Assembly (NCBI RefSeq): GCF_003937945.1
Contig: NZ_RSEC01000039.1
Location: 116,935 to 180,934, forward strand
Length of the DNA stretch: 64,000 nucleotides
Direction: 5' to 3'
From: Amycolatopsis eburnea
Lineage (GTDB): Bacteria; Actinomycetota; Actinomycetes; Mycobacteriales; Pseudonocardiaceae
Shown: one piece after another, positions 27,546 to 36,251 of the stretch
How the letters are laid out: each line of letters opens with the position of its first letter
How positions within the stretch are numbered: position 1 is the stretch's first letter
Program-made: the position numbers and the translations under genes
The notes under the pieces: model-generated
The model's input: only the letters and a program-made list of their open reading frames with translations
What the model was told of the DNA's origin: nothing
Databases searched by the model: none

Positions 27546-28118
27546 TCAGGCCGCCTCGGCCTCCAGGCGCTGGGTCACCGGGAGGAGGTCCTGGGCCAGC
27601 ACCGGACGCAGGAAGACCGCCGCCACTCGATGCTGTTTGTCCAGGACGATCGTCGACGGGATGATGTTGCGCGGGTAGCCGCTCAGCTTGAGCAGCACGC
27701 GGCCGTCCGGGTCGTAGATCGAGGGGTACGTCAGCTGCCGGTCGCGGACGAAGTCCTGGGCCACCTCGCGCGCGGGGTCGCGGACGTCGATGCCCACCAC
27801 CTGGATGCCCGGGGCCTGGCGAGCCAGCGACTCCAGCTCCGGCACCTCCGTGCGGCACGGCCCGCACCACTGGCCCCACAGGTTGAGCACCACGACCTTG
27901 CCGGGGAAGTCCGCCAGCGACAGCTGCTTGCCCTCGTGCATCAGGTCGTCACCCGCCAGCACCGGCGCGGTCTGGCGCTGGGCGGTGTCGTAGGTGATGT
28001 CGACCTTGCCGCCCGGGGAGACGAAGCTGAAGCTGCTCCCCTGCACCACCGCGTCCTTGCCCGCGCTGCAGCCGGCCAGCGCCAGCACCGCCACGGCCCC
28101 GATGACCAGCCGCTTCAT
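27546..28118 (-). CDS. TlpA-like thioredoxin lipoprotein
   Basis: A membrane-anchored thioredoxin that takes electrons from CcdA to reduce apocytochrome c. The 190-residue product has a lipobox LAGC with Cys17, then a thioredoxin/AhpC fold with the active site WCGPC at 84-88 and the cis-proline region YPRNIIPSTIVLD. I chose the ATG at 28116-28118, which overlaps the preceding gene by 4 bp (ATGA) and gives a proper lipoprotein signal. Confidence 0.92.
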   Translation of the reverse strand: MKRLVIGAVAVLALAGCSAGKDAVVQGSSFSFVSPGGKVDITYDTAQRQTAPVLAGDDLMHEGKQLSLADFPGKVVVLNLWGQWCGPCRTEVPELESLARQAPGIQVVGIDVRDPAREVAQDFVRDRQLTYPSIYDPDGRVLLKLSGYPRNIIPSTIVLDKQHRVAAVFLRPVLAQDLLPVTQRLEAEAA

Positions 28119-28741
28119 GCCCCGGTCACCTTCGGGTCGGTGGTCCCCGCCGGCTCGCTGTAGACGATCTCCCGCAGCGCGTCGCCGTCGAAGACCAGTG
28201 ACGTCAGCGACGCCAGCGAGCACTGGCGGCGGCGGGGGTCGTGCCACAGCTTCTTGCCCTCGAGGAACCGCCGGAGCGTCCAGATCGGCAGCTGGTGCGA
28301 CACGCAGAGAGCCTCGTGCCCCTCCGCCGCCTCGCGGGCCCGGTGGACCGCGCCGAGCATCCGGTGCGCGATTTCGAGGTACGGCTCGCCCCACGACGGC
28401 TTGAACGGGTTGACCAGCTTGGGCCAGTGGCGAGGCTCCCGCAGCGCGCCGTCGCCGACCGCCACCTGCAGGCCCTCGAACTGGTTGCCCGCTTCGATCA
28501 GGTCCTCGTCGGTCGCGATGTCGAGCCGGTGCGCCGCGGCGATCGGGCCCGCCGTCTCCTGCGCGCGCTGCAGCGGCGACGCGACGACGTACGCGAGGTC
28601 GTGGCCCGCGACGGCCTCGGCGACCGTCAGCGCCTGGCGCTGCCCGCGCTCGGACAGCCGGTAGCCCGGCAGCCGGCCGTAGAGGATCTTCTCCGGGTTG
28701 TGCACTTCGCCGTGCCGCAGCAGGTGGACGACGGTGGTCAC
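28115..28741 (-). CDS. Histidine phosphatase (phosphoglycerate mutase) family protein
   Basis: The 208-residue protein has the phosphohistidine motif LLRHGEVHNP at residues 7-16, the second catalytic region ASPLQRAQETA, and the distal histidine in CVSHQLPIW. It is too divergent from glycolytic mutases to be one. The same gene lies between hemL and the thioredoxin gene in mycobacteria (Rv0525), so the order is conserved although the substrate is unknown. The GTG at 28739-28741 overlaps the hemL stop by 4 bp. Confidence 0.9.
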   Translation of the reverse strand: MTTVVHLLRHGEVHNPEKILYGRLPGYRLSERGQRQALTVAEAVAGHDLAYVVASPLQRAQETAGPIAAAHRLDIATDEDLIEAGNQFEGLQVAVGDGALREPRHWPKLVNPFKPSWGEPYLEIAHRMLGAVHRAREAAEGHEALCVSHQLPIWTLRRFLEGKKLWHDPRRRQCSLASLTSLVFDGDALREIVYSEPAGTTDPKVTGA

Positions 28742-30039
28742 TGGACGGCTCCGGCCGCCGCGCGCGCCGCCGCGGGCAGGGCCGCTTCGATCACCGAGAA
28801 CGCTTCGTCGTCCATGGCCGCGTTGACGAACCAGGCCTCGTACGCGCTCGGGGGCGCGTACACGCCTCCGTCGAGCAACGCGTGGAAGAACGGCGGGAAC
28901 CGCCACGTCTCGGATGCCTGCGCGCCCGCGTAGTCGCGTACCTGCTTCTCGCCGAAGAACACGCTCACCAGGTTGCCCGCGTACTGGACGTTGTGCGCAA
29001 CCCCCGCTTCGCTCAGCGCTGCGTCGAAGAGCGAGCCGAGGCGCTTCGCGTTGGCGTCTAGAGCCGCGTAGACGGCGTCGTCGGCCGCGCGCAGCGTCGC
29101 CAGGCCCGTGGCGACCGCGACGGGGTTCCCCGACAGCGTCCCGGCCTGGTAGACCGGCCCACCCGGGGCGAGCTTGGCCATCACGTCGGCGCGGCCGCCG
29201 AAGGCCGCCGCCGGCAGGCCGCCGGACATCACCTTGCCGAACGTGTAGAGGTCGCCCGCCACGCCTTCGAGGCCGAACCAGCCCGCGCGCGAGACGCGGA
29301 ACCCGGTCATCACCTCGTCCATGATGAGCAGCGCGCCGTGCTCGTGGGCGATGTCACGCAGGGCCGCGTTGAAGCCCTCGTCCGGCGCGACCGCGCCCAT
29401 GTTGCCGGCCGCGGCCTCGGTGATCACCGCGGCGATCTCGCCCGGGTTGTCCGCAAAGGACTTCCGGACCGCGTCGAGGTCGTTGTACGGCAGCACCAGC
29501 GTGTCCGCGGCCTGGGCGCCGGTGACCCCCGGCGACGTCGGCAGCCCCAGCGTGGCGACGCCGGAGCCGGCCTGCGCGAGCAGCGCGTCGACGTGACCGT
29601 GGTAACACCCGGCGAACTTCACGATCTTCGAGCGGCCGGTGAACCCGCGGGCCAGCCGGATCGCGCTCATCGTGGCCTCGGTGCCCGAGTTGACCAGGCG
29701 CACCCGCTCGACCGGCCCGACCCGGCCGATGATCTCCTCGGCCAGCTCGACCTCGCCGATCGTCGGGGTGCCGAACGACAGCCCGGACGTCGCCGCCGCA
29801 CGCGCCGCCTCGACGACCGCCGGGTGCGCGTGGCCGAGGATCATCGGGCCCCACGAGGAGACCAGGTCGACGTAGCGGTTGCCGTCGGCGTCCCACAGGT
29901 GCGGGCCTTCGCCGCGGACCATGAACCGCGGGGTGCCGCCGACGGAGTTGAACGCCCGGACCGGCGAGTTCACCCCACCCGGGATGGCCGCCTTCGCGCG
30001 TTCGAACCATGCCTTGGACTGCTCGGTTCCAGTGCTCAC
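28738..30039 (-). CDS. hemL: Glutamate-1-semialdehyde 2,1-aminomutase
   Basis: HemL converts glutamate-1-semialdehyde (from HemA) to 5-aminolevulinate using pyridoxal phosphate, in the C5 haem pathway. The 433-residue protein has the PLP lysine Lys269 in LYTFGKVMSGG, the PLP-binding IMDEVMTGFRVS, the N-terminal IPGGVNSPVRAF and NSGTEATMSAIRLAR. It starts at a GTG 19 bp after the DUF5666 gene, and is coupled to the histidine phosphatase gene by GTGA overlap. Confidence 0.97.
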   Translation of the reverse strand: MSTGTEQSKAWFERAKAAIPGGVNSPVRAFNSVGGTPRFMVRGEGPHLWDADGNRYVDLVSSWGPMILGHAHPAVVEAARAAATSGLSFGTPTIGEVELAEEIIGRVGPVERVRLVNSGTEATMSAIRLARGFTGRSKIVKFAGCYHGHVDALLAQAGSGVATLGLPTSPGVTGAQAADTLVLPYNDLDAVRKSFADNPGEIAAVITEAAAGNMGAVAPDEGFNAALRDIAHEHGALLIMDEVMTGFRVSRAGWFGLEGVAGDLYTFGKVMSGGLPAAAFGGRADVMAKLAPGGPVYQAGTLSGNPVAVATGLATLRAADDAVYAALDANAKRLGSLFDAALSEAGVAHNVQYAGNLVSVFFGEKQVRDYAGAQASETWRFPPFFHALLDGGVYAPPSAYEAWFVNAAMDDEAFSVIEAALPAAARAAAGAVQ

Positions 30040-30058
30040 CCCTTCAGTCTCGCAAACG

Positions 30059-30565
30059 CTAGCGAGCAGCCTCTTGGGTGATGGCCTGGGCGGTGACCGA
30101 GCCGTCTTCGCCCGCCTGGCCCTGGACGACGACGGTCGAGCCCGGCTTGAGGTCGGACAGCTTGGCCTGCTGGGTCACGCCGACCGTGGTCGAGTCCGAT
30201 GTGGACACCTTGACCTCGGTGCCCTGCGCGGTCTTGACGTACACCGTGGTGCCCTCGACGCGGTCGACCGTGCCCGTGGTGCCGCGGCCGCCGCGGAACC
30301 CACCGGCCTGCTGGCCGCCTTGGGTGCCTTGGGTGCCCTGCGTGGCGGCCGGGCGGGTGGGGGTCGACGAGGACGTCGAGCCGAACGCCGCGTGCGTCCA
30401 GGCGCCGCCGCCGAACGCGACCGCGAGGACGACGAGACCGGCCAGTACCAGCGTCGCGCGCGAGAACGGCTTGGCCGCCCGGCGCATCTCGGCGTTCAGG
30501 TCGCCGTCGACCGCCGGGGTCGCGACGATCTCCTCCGCGCTCGGCGGGGTCGTGGGGGAAGACAT
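30059..30565 (-). CDS. DUF5666 domain protein with one membrane span
   Basis: The 168-residue protein has an N-terminal cytoplasmic segment, one transmembrane helix (about 36-57), a Gln/Gly-rich linker with GTQGTQGGQQAGG, and a C-terminal small beta-barrel of DUF5666 type (GTVDRVEGTTVYVKTAQG, GSTVVVQGQAGEDG). It lies 9 bp after the MacB-like permease, so it is probably an accessory extracytoplasmic part of that exporter. Its exact role is unknown. Confidence 0.82.
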   Translation of the reverse strand: MSSPTTPPSAEEIVATPAVDGDLNAEMRRAAKPFSRATLVLAGLVVLAVAFGGGAWTHAAFGSTSSSTPTRPAATQGTQGTQGGQQAGGFRGGRGTTGTVDRVEGTTVYVKTAQGTEVKVSTSDSTTVGVTQQAKLSDLKPGSTVVVQGQAGEDGSVTAQAITQEAAR

Positions 30566-30574
30566 CGGAACTCC

Positions 30575-31777
30575 TTATTCGTGCCGCAGGGCGTCGATGG
30601 GCCGGAGCTTGGCGGCCCGGTTCGCCGGGAAGCTGCCGAAGAACAGCCCGATCAGGGCGGAGACCGCGAAGGCGAGCAGGATCGACGACGGCACCACGAC
30701 GGGTTTGATCCCGGAGATGGTGAACCGGCTGCCGACCAGCCCGATCGCGACGCCGAGCAGCCCGCCGAACAGGCTGAGCATGGTCGCTTCGGCGAGGAAC
30801 TGGCCGAGGATGGCCGCGCGCGGGGCGCCGATGGCCTTGCGGATGCCGATTTCGCGGATCCGCTCCGTCACCGTGACGAGCATGATGTTCGTGACCCCGA
30901 TGCCGCCGACCAGCAGCGAGATCGCCGCGACCGCCGCCAGCAGCACGGTGAACGTCTCGGTCGCCGACGTCCGGGTCGCCAGGAGCTGCTCGGAGTTCTG
31001 GATCTGGTAGTCGGCGGTGCCGCCGAGCCGGATGCCGTGGCGGGCGTTGAGGATCGCGGTGATCTCGGACTGGGCCAGCGACACCGAGTCCGCGCTGGTG
31101 GCCTGGACCGCGATCTGGCTGAGGCTGCCGTACCCGGCCAGGGAGTTCTGGACGGCGGAGATCGGCGCGATGGCGACGTCGTCGGCGTTCTGCAGCCCGG
31201 TGCTGCCCTTCGCCTGCAGCACGCCGACCACGGTGAACTGGATGCTGTTGAGCAGCACGTTCTTGCCGACCGGGTCCGCCGTGCCGAAGATCGACTCCGC
31301 GGTCGTCGGGCCGAGCACGACGACCTTCCGCGCGGCCGTGACGTCCTCCGCGGTGAACAGTTGGCCCTGCGCGAGCTCGCGGTTGGTGGTCGTGAAGTAC
31401 GCGGGTTCGGTGCCGGCGACGCTGGAGATGTCGTACGACGTCTGCCCGTAGGTCGCGGTCGCCGTGGTGTTCACCACCGGTGACGCGGCTTTGACGTCCG
31501 GCGCGCCGACGGGGTCGACGAGCGCGTGCGCGTCCTGGACGGTCAGCGGCCGCGCCGACGCGCCCTGCCCGCCGCCGCGCGCCGGGGAGACGTTGACCAC
31601 GTTGGTGCCGAGGCCCTGGATGCTGGCCGCGATGGCCGCGGACGCGCCGTTGCCGACCGCGACGAGCAGGATCACCGCGGCGACGCCGATGGTGATGCCG
31701 AGCGTGGTGAGCGCCGAGCGCAGCTTGTTCGCGGTGAGCCCGCGGACCGCGAAGCGCAGGATTTCGAGGAGGTTCAC
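30575..31777 (-). CDS. ABC transporter permease, MacB type
   Basis: The 400-residue protein has an N-terminal helix, a periplasmic-type MacB core domain of about 220 residues, and three C-terminal helices (FtsX domain) with the motif IREIGIRKAIGAPRAAIL. MacB-type pumps act by mechanotransmission rather than by a transport channel. The GTG at 31775-31777 overlaps the ATPase stop by 4 bp. Partners are the ATPase, the membrane fusion protein and the DUF5666 protein. Confidence 0.92.
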   Translation of the reverse strand: MNLLEILRFAVRGLTANKLRSALTTLGITIGVAAVILLVAVGNGASAAIAASIQGLGTNVVNVSPARGGGQGASARPLTVQDAHALVDPVGAPDVKAASPVVNTTATATYGQTSYDISSVAGTEPAYFTTTNRELAQGQLFTAEDVTAARKVVVLGPTTAESIFGTADPVGKNVLLNSIQFTVVGVLQAKGSTGLQNADDVAIAPISAVQNSLAGYGSLSQIAVQATSADSVSLAQSEITAILNARHGIRLGGTADYQIQNSEQLLATRTSATETFTVLLAAVAAISLLVGGIGVTNIMLVTVTERIREIGIRKAIGAPRAAILGQFLAEATMLSLFGGLLGVAIGLVGSRFTISGIKPVVVPSSILLAFAVSALIGLFFGSFPANRAAKLRPIDALRHE

Positions 31778-32478
31778 GAGACCGCTCCGACCGCGCGGGT
31801 CACTTCGTCCGACACGATGAGCCCGTCGTCTACCCGCACTACGCGGTGCGCGTGCGCGGCGACCTCGTCCTCGTGCGTGATGACGACGATGGTGCGGCCG
31901 AGGGCGTTGAGCCGGTCGAACACGCCGAGGACGTCTTCGGTGCTGCGGCGGTCGAGGTTGCCGGTCGGCTCGTCGGCCAGCAGCATCGCCGGGCCGGTGA
32001 CCAGCGCCCGCGCCACGGCGACGCGCTGGATCTGCCCGCCCGACAGCTCGCTCGGCAGGTGCTTGGCCCGGTCGGACAGGCCGACCATCTCCAGCGCCGC
32101 CAGCGCGCGCCGCCGCCGCTCCGACCGCTTCAGTCCACTGTAGACGAGCGGTAGCTCCACATTGGACAACGCCGACGTTCGCGGCACGAGGTTGAACGAC
32201 TGGAAGATGAAGCCGATCTTCCGGTTGCGCAGCAACGCCAATTGCCGTTCGTTCAGCTTGCCGACGCCGAAGCCGTCGAGGAGGTACTGGCCGGACGTCG
32301 GGACGTCGAGGCAGCCCAGCATGTTCAGCAGCGTCGACTTCCCCGAGCCGGACGCACCCATGATGGCGACGTACTCGCCCGGCCAGACGGTCAGTTCGAC
32401 GCCGCGCAGCGCGTGCACCGCCGTCTCGCCTTCGCCGTAGGTCTTGCGCAGCGCGGAAACCGCGATCACGGGCTTCAC
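31774..32478 (-). CDS. ABC transporter ATP-binding protein, MacB/LolD type
   Basis: The 234-residue ATPase has Walker A GASGSGKST (about 41-49), Q-loop FQSFNLVPR, signature LSGGQIQRVAVARAL, Walker B MLLADEPTGNLD and the H-loop THEDEV. It belongs to the lipoprotein or antibiotic export type that pairs with FtsX-fold permeases. It overlaps the membrane fusion gene and the permease gene by 4 bp each, so all three are one operon. Confidence 0.95.
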   Translation of the reverse strand: MKPVIAVSALRKTYGEGETAVHALRGVELTVWPGEYVAIMGASGSGKSTLLNMLGCLDVPTSGQYLLDGFGVGKLNERQLALLRNRKIGFIFQSFNLVPRTSALSNVELPLVYSGLKRSERRRRALAALEMVGLSDRAKHLPSELSGGQIQRVAVARALVTGPAMLLADEPTGNLDRRSTEDVLGVFDRLNALGRTIVVITHEDEVAAHAHRVVRVDDGLIVSDEVTRAVGAVS

Positions 32479-33770
32479 CCGCGGCCGCCGAATCCGCCGC
32501 CGGCGCCGGTGCCCGTCCCCGTGCCGCGCTGGCCGCCGCCGGGGAACCCGCCGGTCCCGCCGCCGGGGAAGCCACCGGTGCCGCCGGTCCCGGTGCCGGT
32601 CCGGCCGGTCCCAGTGGCCGCGGAGGCGCCGGTGAGCACGACGCTCTCGCCCTCGGTCAGCCCGGACGTGATCTGCACGGTCGACTCGCCGCGGATGCCG
32701 ACCTGCACCTGGCGCGTCACGTTCTGGCCGTTCTCCTGCACGGTGACGACGTTGGTGTTCCCGGCGGTCGTCACGGCCGCGGCCGGCACGCTCAGCGCGT
32801 TGTCGGCGGAGGCGACGGTGATCACGACGCTCGCCGACTGGCCGGGCCGCAGCCCGTCCGGCGGTGCGGTCAGCGCGAGCTGGGCGCCGTAGGAGACGAC
32901 ACTGCCGCTCGTGGTCGGGGTCAGGTTGACGCTCGACACGGTGGCCTGGATCGGCTTGTCCGGCAGCGCGTTGAGCGTCACCGTGGCCTTCTGACCGGTC
33001 TTGACCTTGCTGACGTCGATCTCAGCGACCGAGGTGTTCACGACCAGGCCGGTCAGGTTGGTGATGGTGATGAAGCCGCTGCTGGAGCTGGAGCTGCTGC
33101 TCGACGCGGTGCTGTTCGACGAGCCCTGCCCGCCCTGGCCGCTGCCGCTGCTGCTGCTCGACGACTGGGAGCTGCCGGCCGAGCCGCTGGAGGACTGCTG
33201 GCCGACGGTGCCGTTGACGGCGGTGACCGTGCCGGCGCCGGGCGCGTAGAGCGTCGTGTTGTCGAGGGCTTCCTGCGCGGTCTGGACGTCCAGCTGGGCC
33301 TGGTCGAGCTTGGCCTGCGCCGACGTGACGCTGTTGGCCGCCGACTGCGTGCTGTTCTGGCCGTTCTGCCCGGTCGCCGGGGTGGCCTCGGCGTCCTCGG
33401 CGGTGTCCAGGTTGTCCTGGGCGACCGCGAGGTTCGCCTTCGCGACCTGGAGCTGTTTCGCCGCCTGCGTGCTGTCGACCGTCGCGAGCTTCTGACCGGC
33501 GCTGACGACGTCCCCGACCTTGACGTCGATCGAGGTGACCTTGCCGGCCGTCGCGAAGTTCGCCGCGCCGGTGTAGCTGCTGGCGAGGGTTCCGGCGGCG
33601 GAGATGGTCTCGGTGACCGTCGCGCGGCGCACCGGTGTGCTGCGCGTCTGCGCCTGCGCCGTGTTCGGTTCGGGGCTGAATGCCTGGTATATCCCGAAAC
33701 CCGCTCCGGCCAGCAGTACGACCAGAGCACCGTTGATCACCCATGCCTTCGAGGCACGCACCCGCGTCAT
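32475..33770 (-). CDS. HlyD/MacA-family membrane fusion protein
   Basis: The 431-residue periplasmic-adaptor-type protein has one N-terminal span (about 13-31), a lipoyl/barrel domain (GKVTSIDVKVGDVVSAGQKL), a coiled-coil hairpin near 95-180, and a C-terminal beta-barrel. A Ser/Gly/Gln-rich linker of about 45 residues splits the second lipoyl half, and the last 40 residues are Gly/Thr-rich (GGFPGGG twice). There is no outer membrane partner in this class of bacteria, so it probably works with the MacB-like pump across the cell wall. Start ATG 33768-33770 with AAGG 7 nt upstream. Confidence 0.9.
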   Translation of the reverse strand: MTRVRASKAWVINGALVVLLAGAGFGIYQAFSPEPNTAQAQTRSTPVRRATVTETISAAGTLASSYTGAANFATAGKVTSIDVKVGDVVSAGQKLATVDSTQAAKQLQVAKANLAVAQDNLDTAEDAEATPATGQNGQNSTQSAANSVTSAQAKLDQAQLDVQTAQEALDNTTLYAPGAGTVTAVNGTVGQQSSSGSAGSSQSSSSSSGSGQGGQGSSNSTASSSSSSSSSGFITITNLTGLVVNTSVAEIDVSKVKTGQKATVTLNALPDKPIQATVSSVNLTPTTSGSVVSYGAQLALTAPPDGLRPGQSASVVITVASADNALSVPAAAVTTAGNTNVVTVQENGQNVTRQVQVGIRGESTVQITSGLTEGESVVLTGASAATGTGRTGTGTGGTGGFPGGGTGGFPGGGQRGTGTGTGAGGGFGGRG

Positions 33771-33832
33771 GCGGCAACCTTGGGACCGCCGCTTAGCAAT
33801 TGACTGGGGGTTCCCTGTGCGGGAGCTGTGTA

Positions 33833-34171
33833 TCAGTCCTTGCGCTTGAGCTGCCGCGCACGCATCGCGAGCAGCAGCTGACGCACCGCGTCGACCAGCA
33901 GCAGCGCGGCCACGGTCCCGAGCCCGATGGCGGCGGCGAGCGACCCGCCGAAGTACCGGTGCGACTCGAGCACGGCGCCGTCGTCGGTCCGCGTGACGAC
34001 CGTGGCGGCACCGGACTGCCAGAGCGCGTAGGCCCCCCACCCGGCGGCCACGGCCAGCACGACTTCCACGACGGCGACGAGCAGCCGCCACGGCTGGTTC
34101 AGCCGTGCCTGCGGGCCGGGTTCTGCCGGCGGCCAGAGCTCGGCCCCGGTGGGCTGCGGAAGGTCGATCAC
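33833..34171 (-). CDS. Two-helix membrane protein of unknown function
   Basis: A 112-residue protein with transmembrane helices near 27-50 and 78-100 and a short extracellular loop (SGAATVVTRTDDGAVLESHRY). No family is recognised. It lies 13 bp after a co-directional membrane gene and 62 bp before the export operon, at the tail of the hemB run. Confidence 0.7.
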   Translation of the reverse strand: MIDLPQPTGAELWPPAEPGPQARLNQPWRLLVAVVEVVLAVAAGWGAYALWQSGAATVVTRTDDGAVLESHRYFGGSLAAAIGLGTVAALLLVDAVRQLLLAMRARQLKRKD

Positions 34172-34184
34172 AGCGGGGATTTTC

Positions 34185-34631
34185 TCATGCTTCCTTCCGT
34201 GTCGCCCGGACGAGCCGGTCGAGCGCGTCCCGCAGGGCCTCGACGTCCTTCGCCCACGCCAGCACCACGCTGCCGTCCGCGAGCTTCACCGGCAGCGAGT
34301 CGTACTTCCGCGGCACCGACCAGCCGCCGCCGAGGACGCGGGTCCCGACCGGGGCACCGACGTCCGTCACCGAGGCGAGCTGGTCCGCCGGGACCTTCTC
34401 GCGGCCCTGGCGCAGCTGCTTCGTCGTCACCTCGAGCGAGAGGAACCGGCGCCGCGCGTACACCCACGGCACCGTGATCGCGCACAGCCCCACGCCGACC
34501 AGCAGCCAGCCCACGACGTGCACCGGGCCGCCGGTGACCAGCTCGAACAGCGCGCCGAACACCGCGAACACCGGGCCCCACACGACGGCGCCCCAGCTCA
34601 CGCCGGACTCGGCGTAGAGCCGGTCGCTCAC
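34185..34631 (-). CDS. Small membrane protein, possibly DUF3093
   Basis: The 148-residue product has two adjacent membrane helices (about 14-34 and 37-58), then a soluble PH-like region (SLEVTTKQLRQGREKVPADQL and later VLAWAKDVEALRDALDRL). This order suits DUF3093-type proteins, but I cannot confirm it from sequence alone. The ATG overlaps the upstream gene's stop by 4 bp. Confidence 0.7.
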   Translation of the reverse strand: MSDRLYAESGVSWGAVVWGPVFAVFGALFELVTGGPVHVVGWLLVGVGLCAITVPWVYARRRFLSLEVTTKQLRQGREKVPADQLASVTDVGAPVGTRVLGGGWSVPRKYDSLPVKLADGSVVLAWAKDVEALRDALDRLVRATRKEA

Positions 34632-35164
34632 GGCTTGCGGCCGGCCTTAGGGAAGTAGCCCGCCACCGACGGCAGGTACATCAGGACCAGCGCGATCACG
34701 AACAGCAGCACCGAAACCAGCGTCAGGTAGTTGATGATCGGCGCGATCGTCATGATCAGCAGCAGCATCACGATCGGCAGGATGGTCAGCACCGTCCGGG
34801 CCGAGCGCGTGCCTTCGCGGGCCTTGTACGCGAAGAGCAGGAACAGCAGCACGAACACGACCGCGCCGCCGAGCAGGTACCACAGCAGCGTCGTGACGCC
34901 GTCCGCGATCATCTGCGGCGTGTACTTCGGGTCGGTGGTCGCCTTCACGAACTGGTCGATGACGGCCGACTTGCTGCTCAGCAGCTGGACGTAGCTGAGG
35001 ATGAGCACCACGCCACCGGCGAGCCACAGCCAGAACGACACGGCCACCGGACGCGGCGGCGTCGCCTTGGGCGCTTTCTGCCCCGGCAGCACCGGGTCCG
35101 GCGAGCGGCCCTTCTTGCGGCGTTCGTCGTCGGTCAGACCGGTGAGGTCCTCTTTGTCTTCCAC
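34628..35164 (-). CDS. Four-helix membrane protein downstream of hemB
   Basis: The 178-residue protein has a charged N-terminus and four membrane helices (about 44-63, 95-115, 122-142 and 146-166). A membrane protein of similar length follows hemB in mycobacteria (Rv0513), so the position is conserved. No function is known. It starts 18 bp after hemB and overlaps the next gene by 4 bp. Confidence 0.78.
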   Translation of the reverse strand: MEDKEDLTGLTDDERRKKGRSPDPVLPGQKAPKATPPRPVAVSFWLWLAGGVVLILSYVQLLSSKSAVIDQFVKATTDPKYTPQMIADGVTTLLWYLLGGAVVFVLLFLLFAYKAREGTRSARTVLTILPIVMLLLIMTIAPIINYLTLVSVLLFVIALVLMYLPSVAGYFPKAGRKP

Positions 35165-35182
35165 GGCGTGGACTCTAACGGG

Positions 35183-36163
35183 TCAGTCCAGCCAGGCAGC
35201 GGCTTCCGCGGCCCAGTACGTGAGGATCATGTCGGCGCCCGCGCGGCGGATCGACGTGAGGACCTCGAGCACGGTCCGTTCGCGGTCCAGCCAGCCGTTC
35301 GCCGCGGCGGCTTCGACCATCGCGTACTCGCCCGAGATGTTGTACGCCGCCACCGGCACCGGGGAGATGTCCGCGGCCGCCTTGATCACGTCGAGGTAGG
35401 CGAGCGCCGGCTTGACCATGATCATGTCCGCGCCCTCGGCGAGGTCCAGCTCGATCTCGCGCAGCGCCTCACGGCCGTTGCCCGGGTCCTGCTGGTAGGT
35501 CTTGCGGTCGCCCTTGAGCTGCGAGTCGACGGCCTCGCGGAACGGGCCGTAGAACGCGCTGGCGTACTTCGCGGAGTAGGCGAGGATGGCCTTGTCGCTG
35601 TGGCCGACCTCGTCGAGCGCCCGGCGGATGACGCCGATCTGGCCGTCCATCATCCCGGACGGCCCGAGCACGTGCGCCCCGGCTTCGGCCTGCGCGACGG
35701 CCATCTCGGCGTAGATGCGCAGGGTGGCGTCGTTGTCGACCGCGCCGTCGGCGTCCAGGACGCCGCAGTGGCCGTGGTCGGTGAACTCGTCGAGGCAGGT
35801 GTCGGCCATCAGCACGGTGGCGTCGCCGAGTTCGTGCCGCAGGTCGCGCAGGGCGACGTTGAGGATGCCGTTTTCGTCGACGGCTCCGGTGCCTTCGGCG
35901 TCCCGCGTCTTCGGGATGCCGAACAGCATCAGCCCGCCGACCCCGGCGTTGACCGCGTCGACGGCGGCCTTCCGCAGCGTGTCGCGGGTGTGCTGGACGA
36001 CGCCCGGCATGCTCGAGATCGGCCGTGGCGCGTCGAGGCCTTCGGCGACGAACATGGGGAGAATCAGCTGGCGTGGCCGCAGCGTCGTTTCGCCCACCAG
36101 CCTGCGCATGGCCGGGGTGGTGCGAAGCCTGCGGGGACGATGCTCAGGGAACACTCCTACCAA
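35183..36163 (-). CDS. hemB: Delta-aminolevulinic acid dehydratase (porphobilinogen synthase)
   Basis: HemB condenses two 5-aminolevulinates to porphobilinogen. The 326-residue product has both Schiff-base lysines, Lys199 in YSAKYASAFYGPF and Lys251 in MVKPALAYLD, and a metal-site region ADTCLDEFTDHGHCG with two cysteines near 123-133, the zinc-type pattern being partly retained. The TTG at 36161-36163 has GGAG a few bases upstream; a GTG three codons later is possible. First gene of a four-gene leftward run. Confidence 0.95.
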   Translation of the reverse strand: MVGVFPEHRPRRLRTTPAMRRLVGETTLRPRQLILPMFVAEGLDAPRPISSMPGVVQHTRDTLRKAAVDAVNAGVGGLMLFGIPKTRDAEGTGAVDENGILNVALRDLRHELGDATVLMADTCLDEFTDHGHCGVLDADGAVDNDATLRIYAEMAVAQAEAGAHVLGPSGMMDGQIGVIRRALDEVGHSDKAILAYSAKYASAFYGPFREAVDSQLKGDRKTYQQDPGNGREALREIELDLAEGADMIMVKPALAYLDVIKAAADISPVPVAAYNISGEYAMVEAAAANGWLDRERTVLEVLTSIRRAGADMILTYWAAEAAAWLD

Positions 36164-36188
36164 GGTACTCCCGCCCGTTCCCGAAAAG

Positions 36189-36239
36189 CCGTGAAGGCCT
36201 CCTTCCCGGTCATAAAAGCCGGTAAGGAGGCCTTCACGG
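36189..36239. terminator. Hairpin with 21-bp arms (GTGAAGGCCTCCTTACCGG family)
   Basis: Arms 36189-36209 and 36219-36239 pair with one mismatch and a 9-base loop. It lies 13 bp after the hemD stop and 26 bp before the hemB start, so it likely ends the rex-hemACD transcript. A perfect relative is at 62470-62528. Confidence 0.75.
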
Positions 36240-36251
36240 ACTACGCGAACC

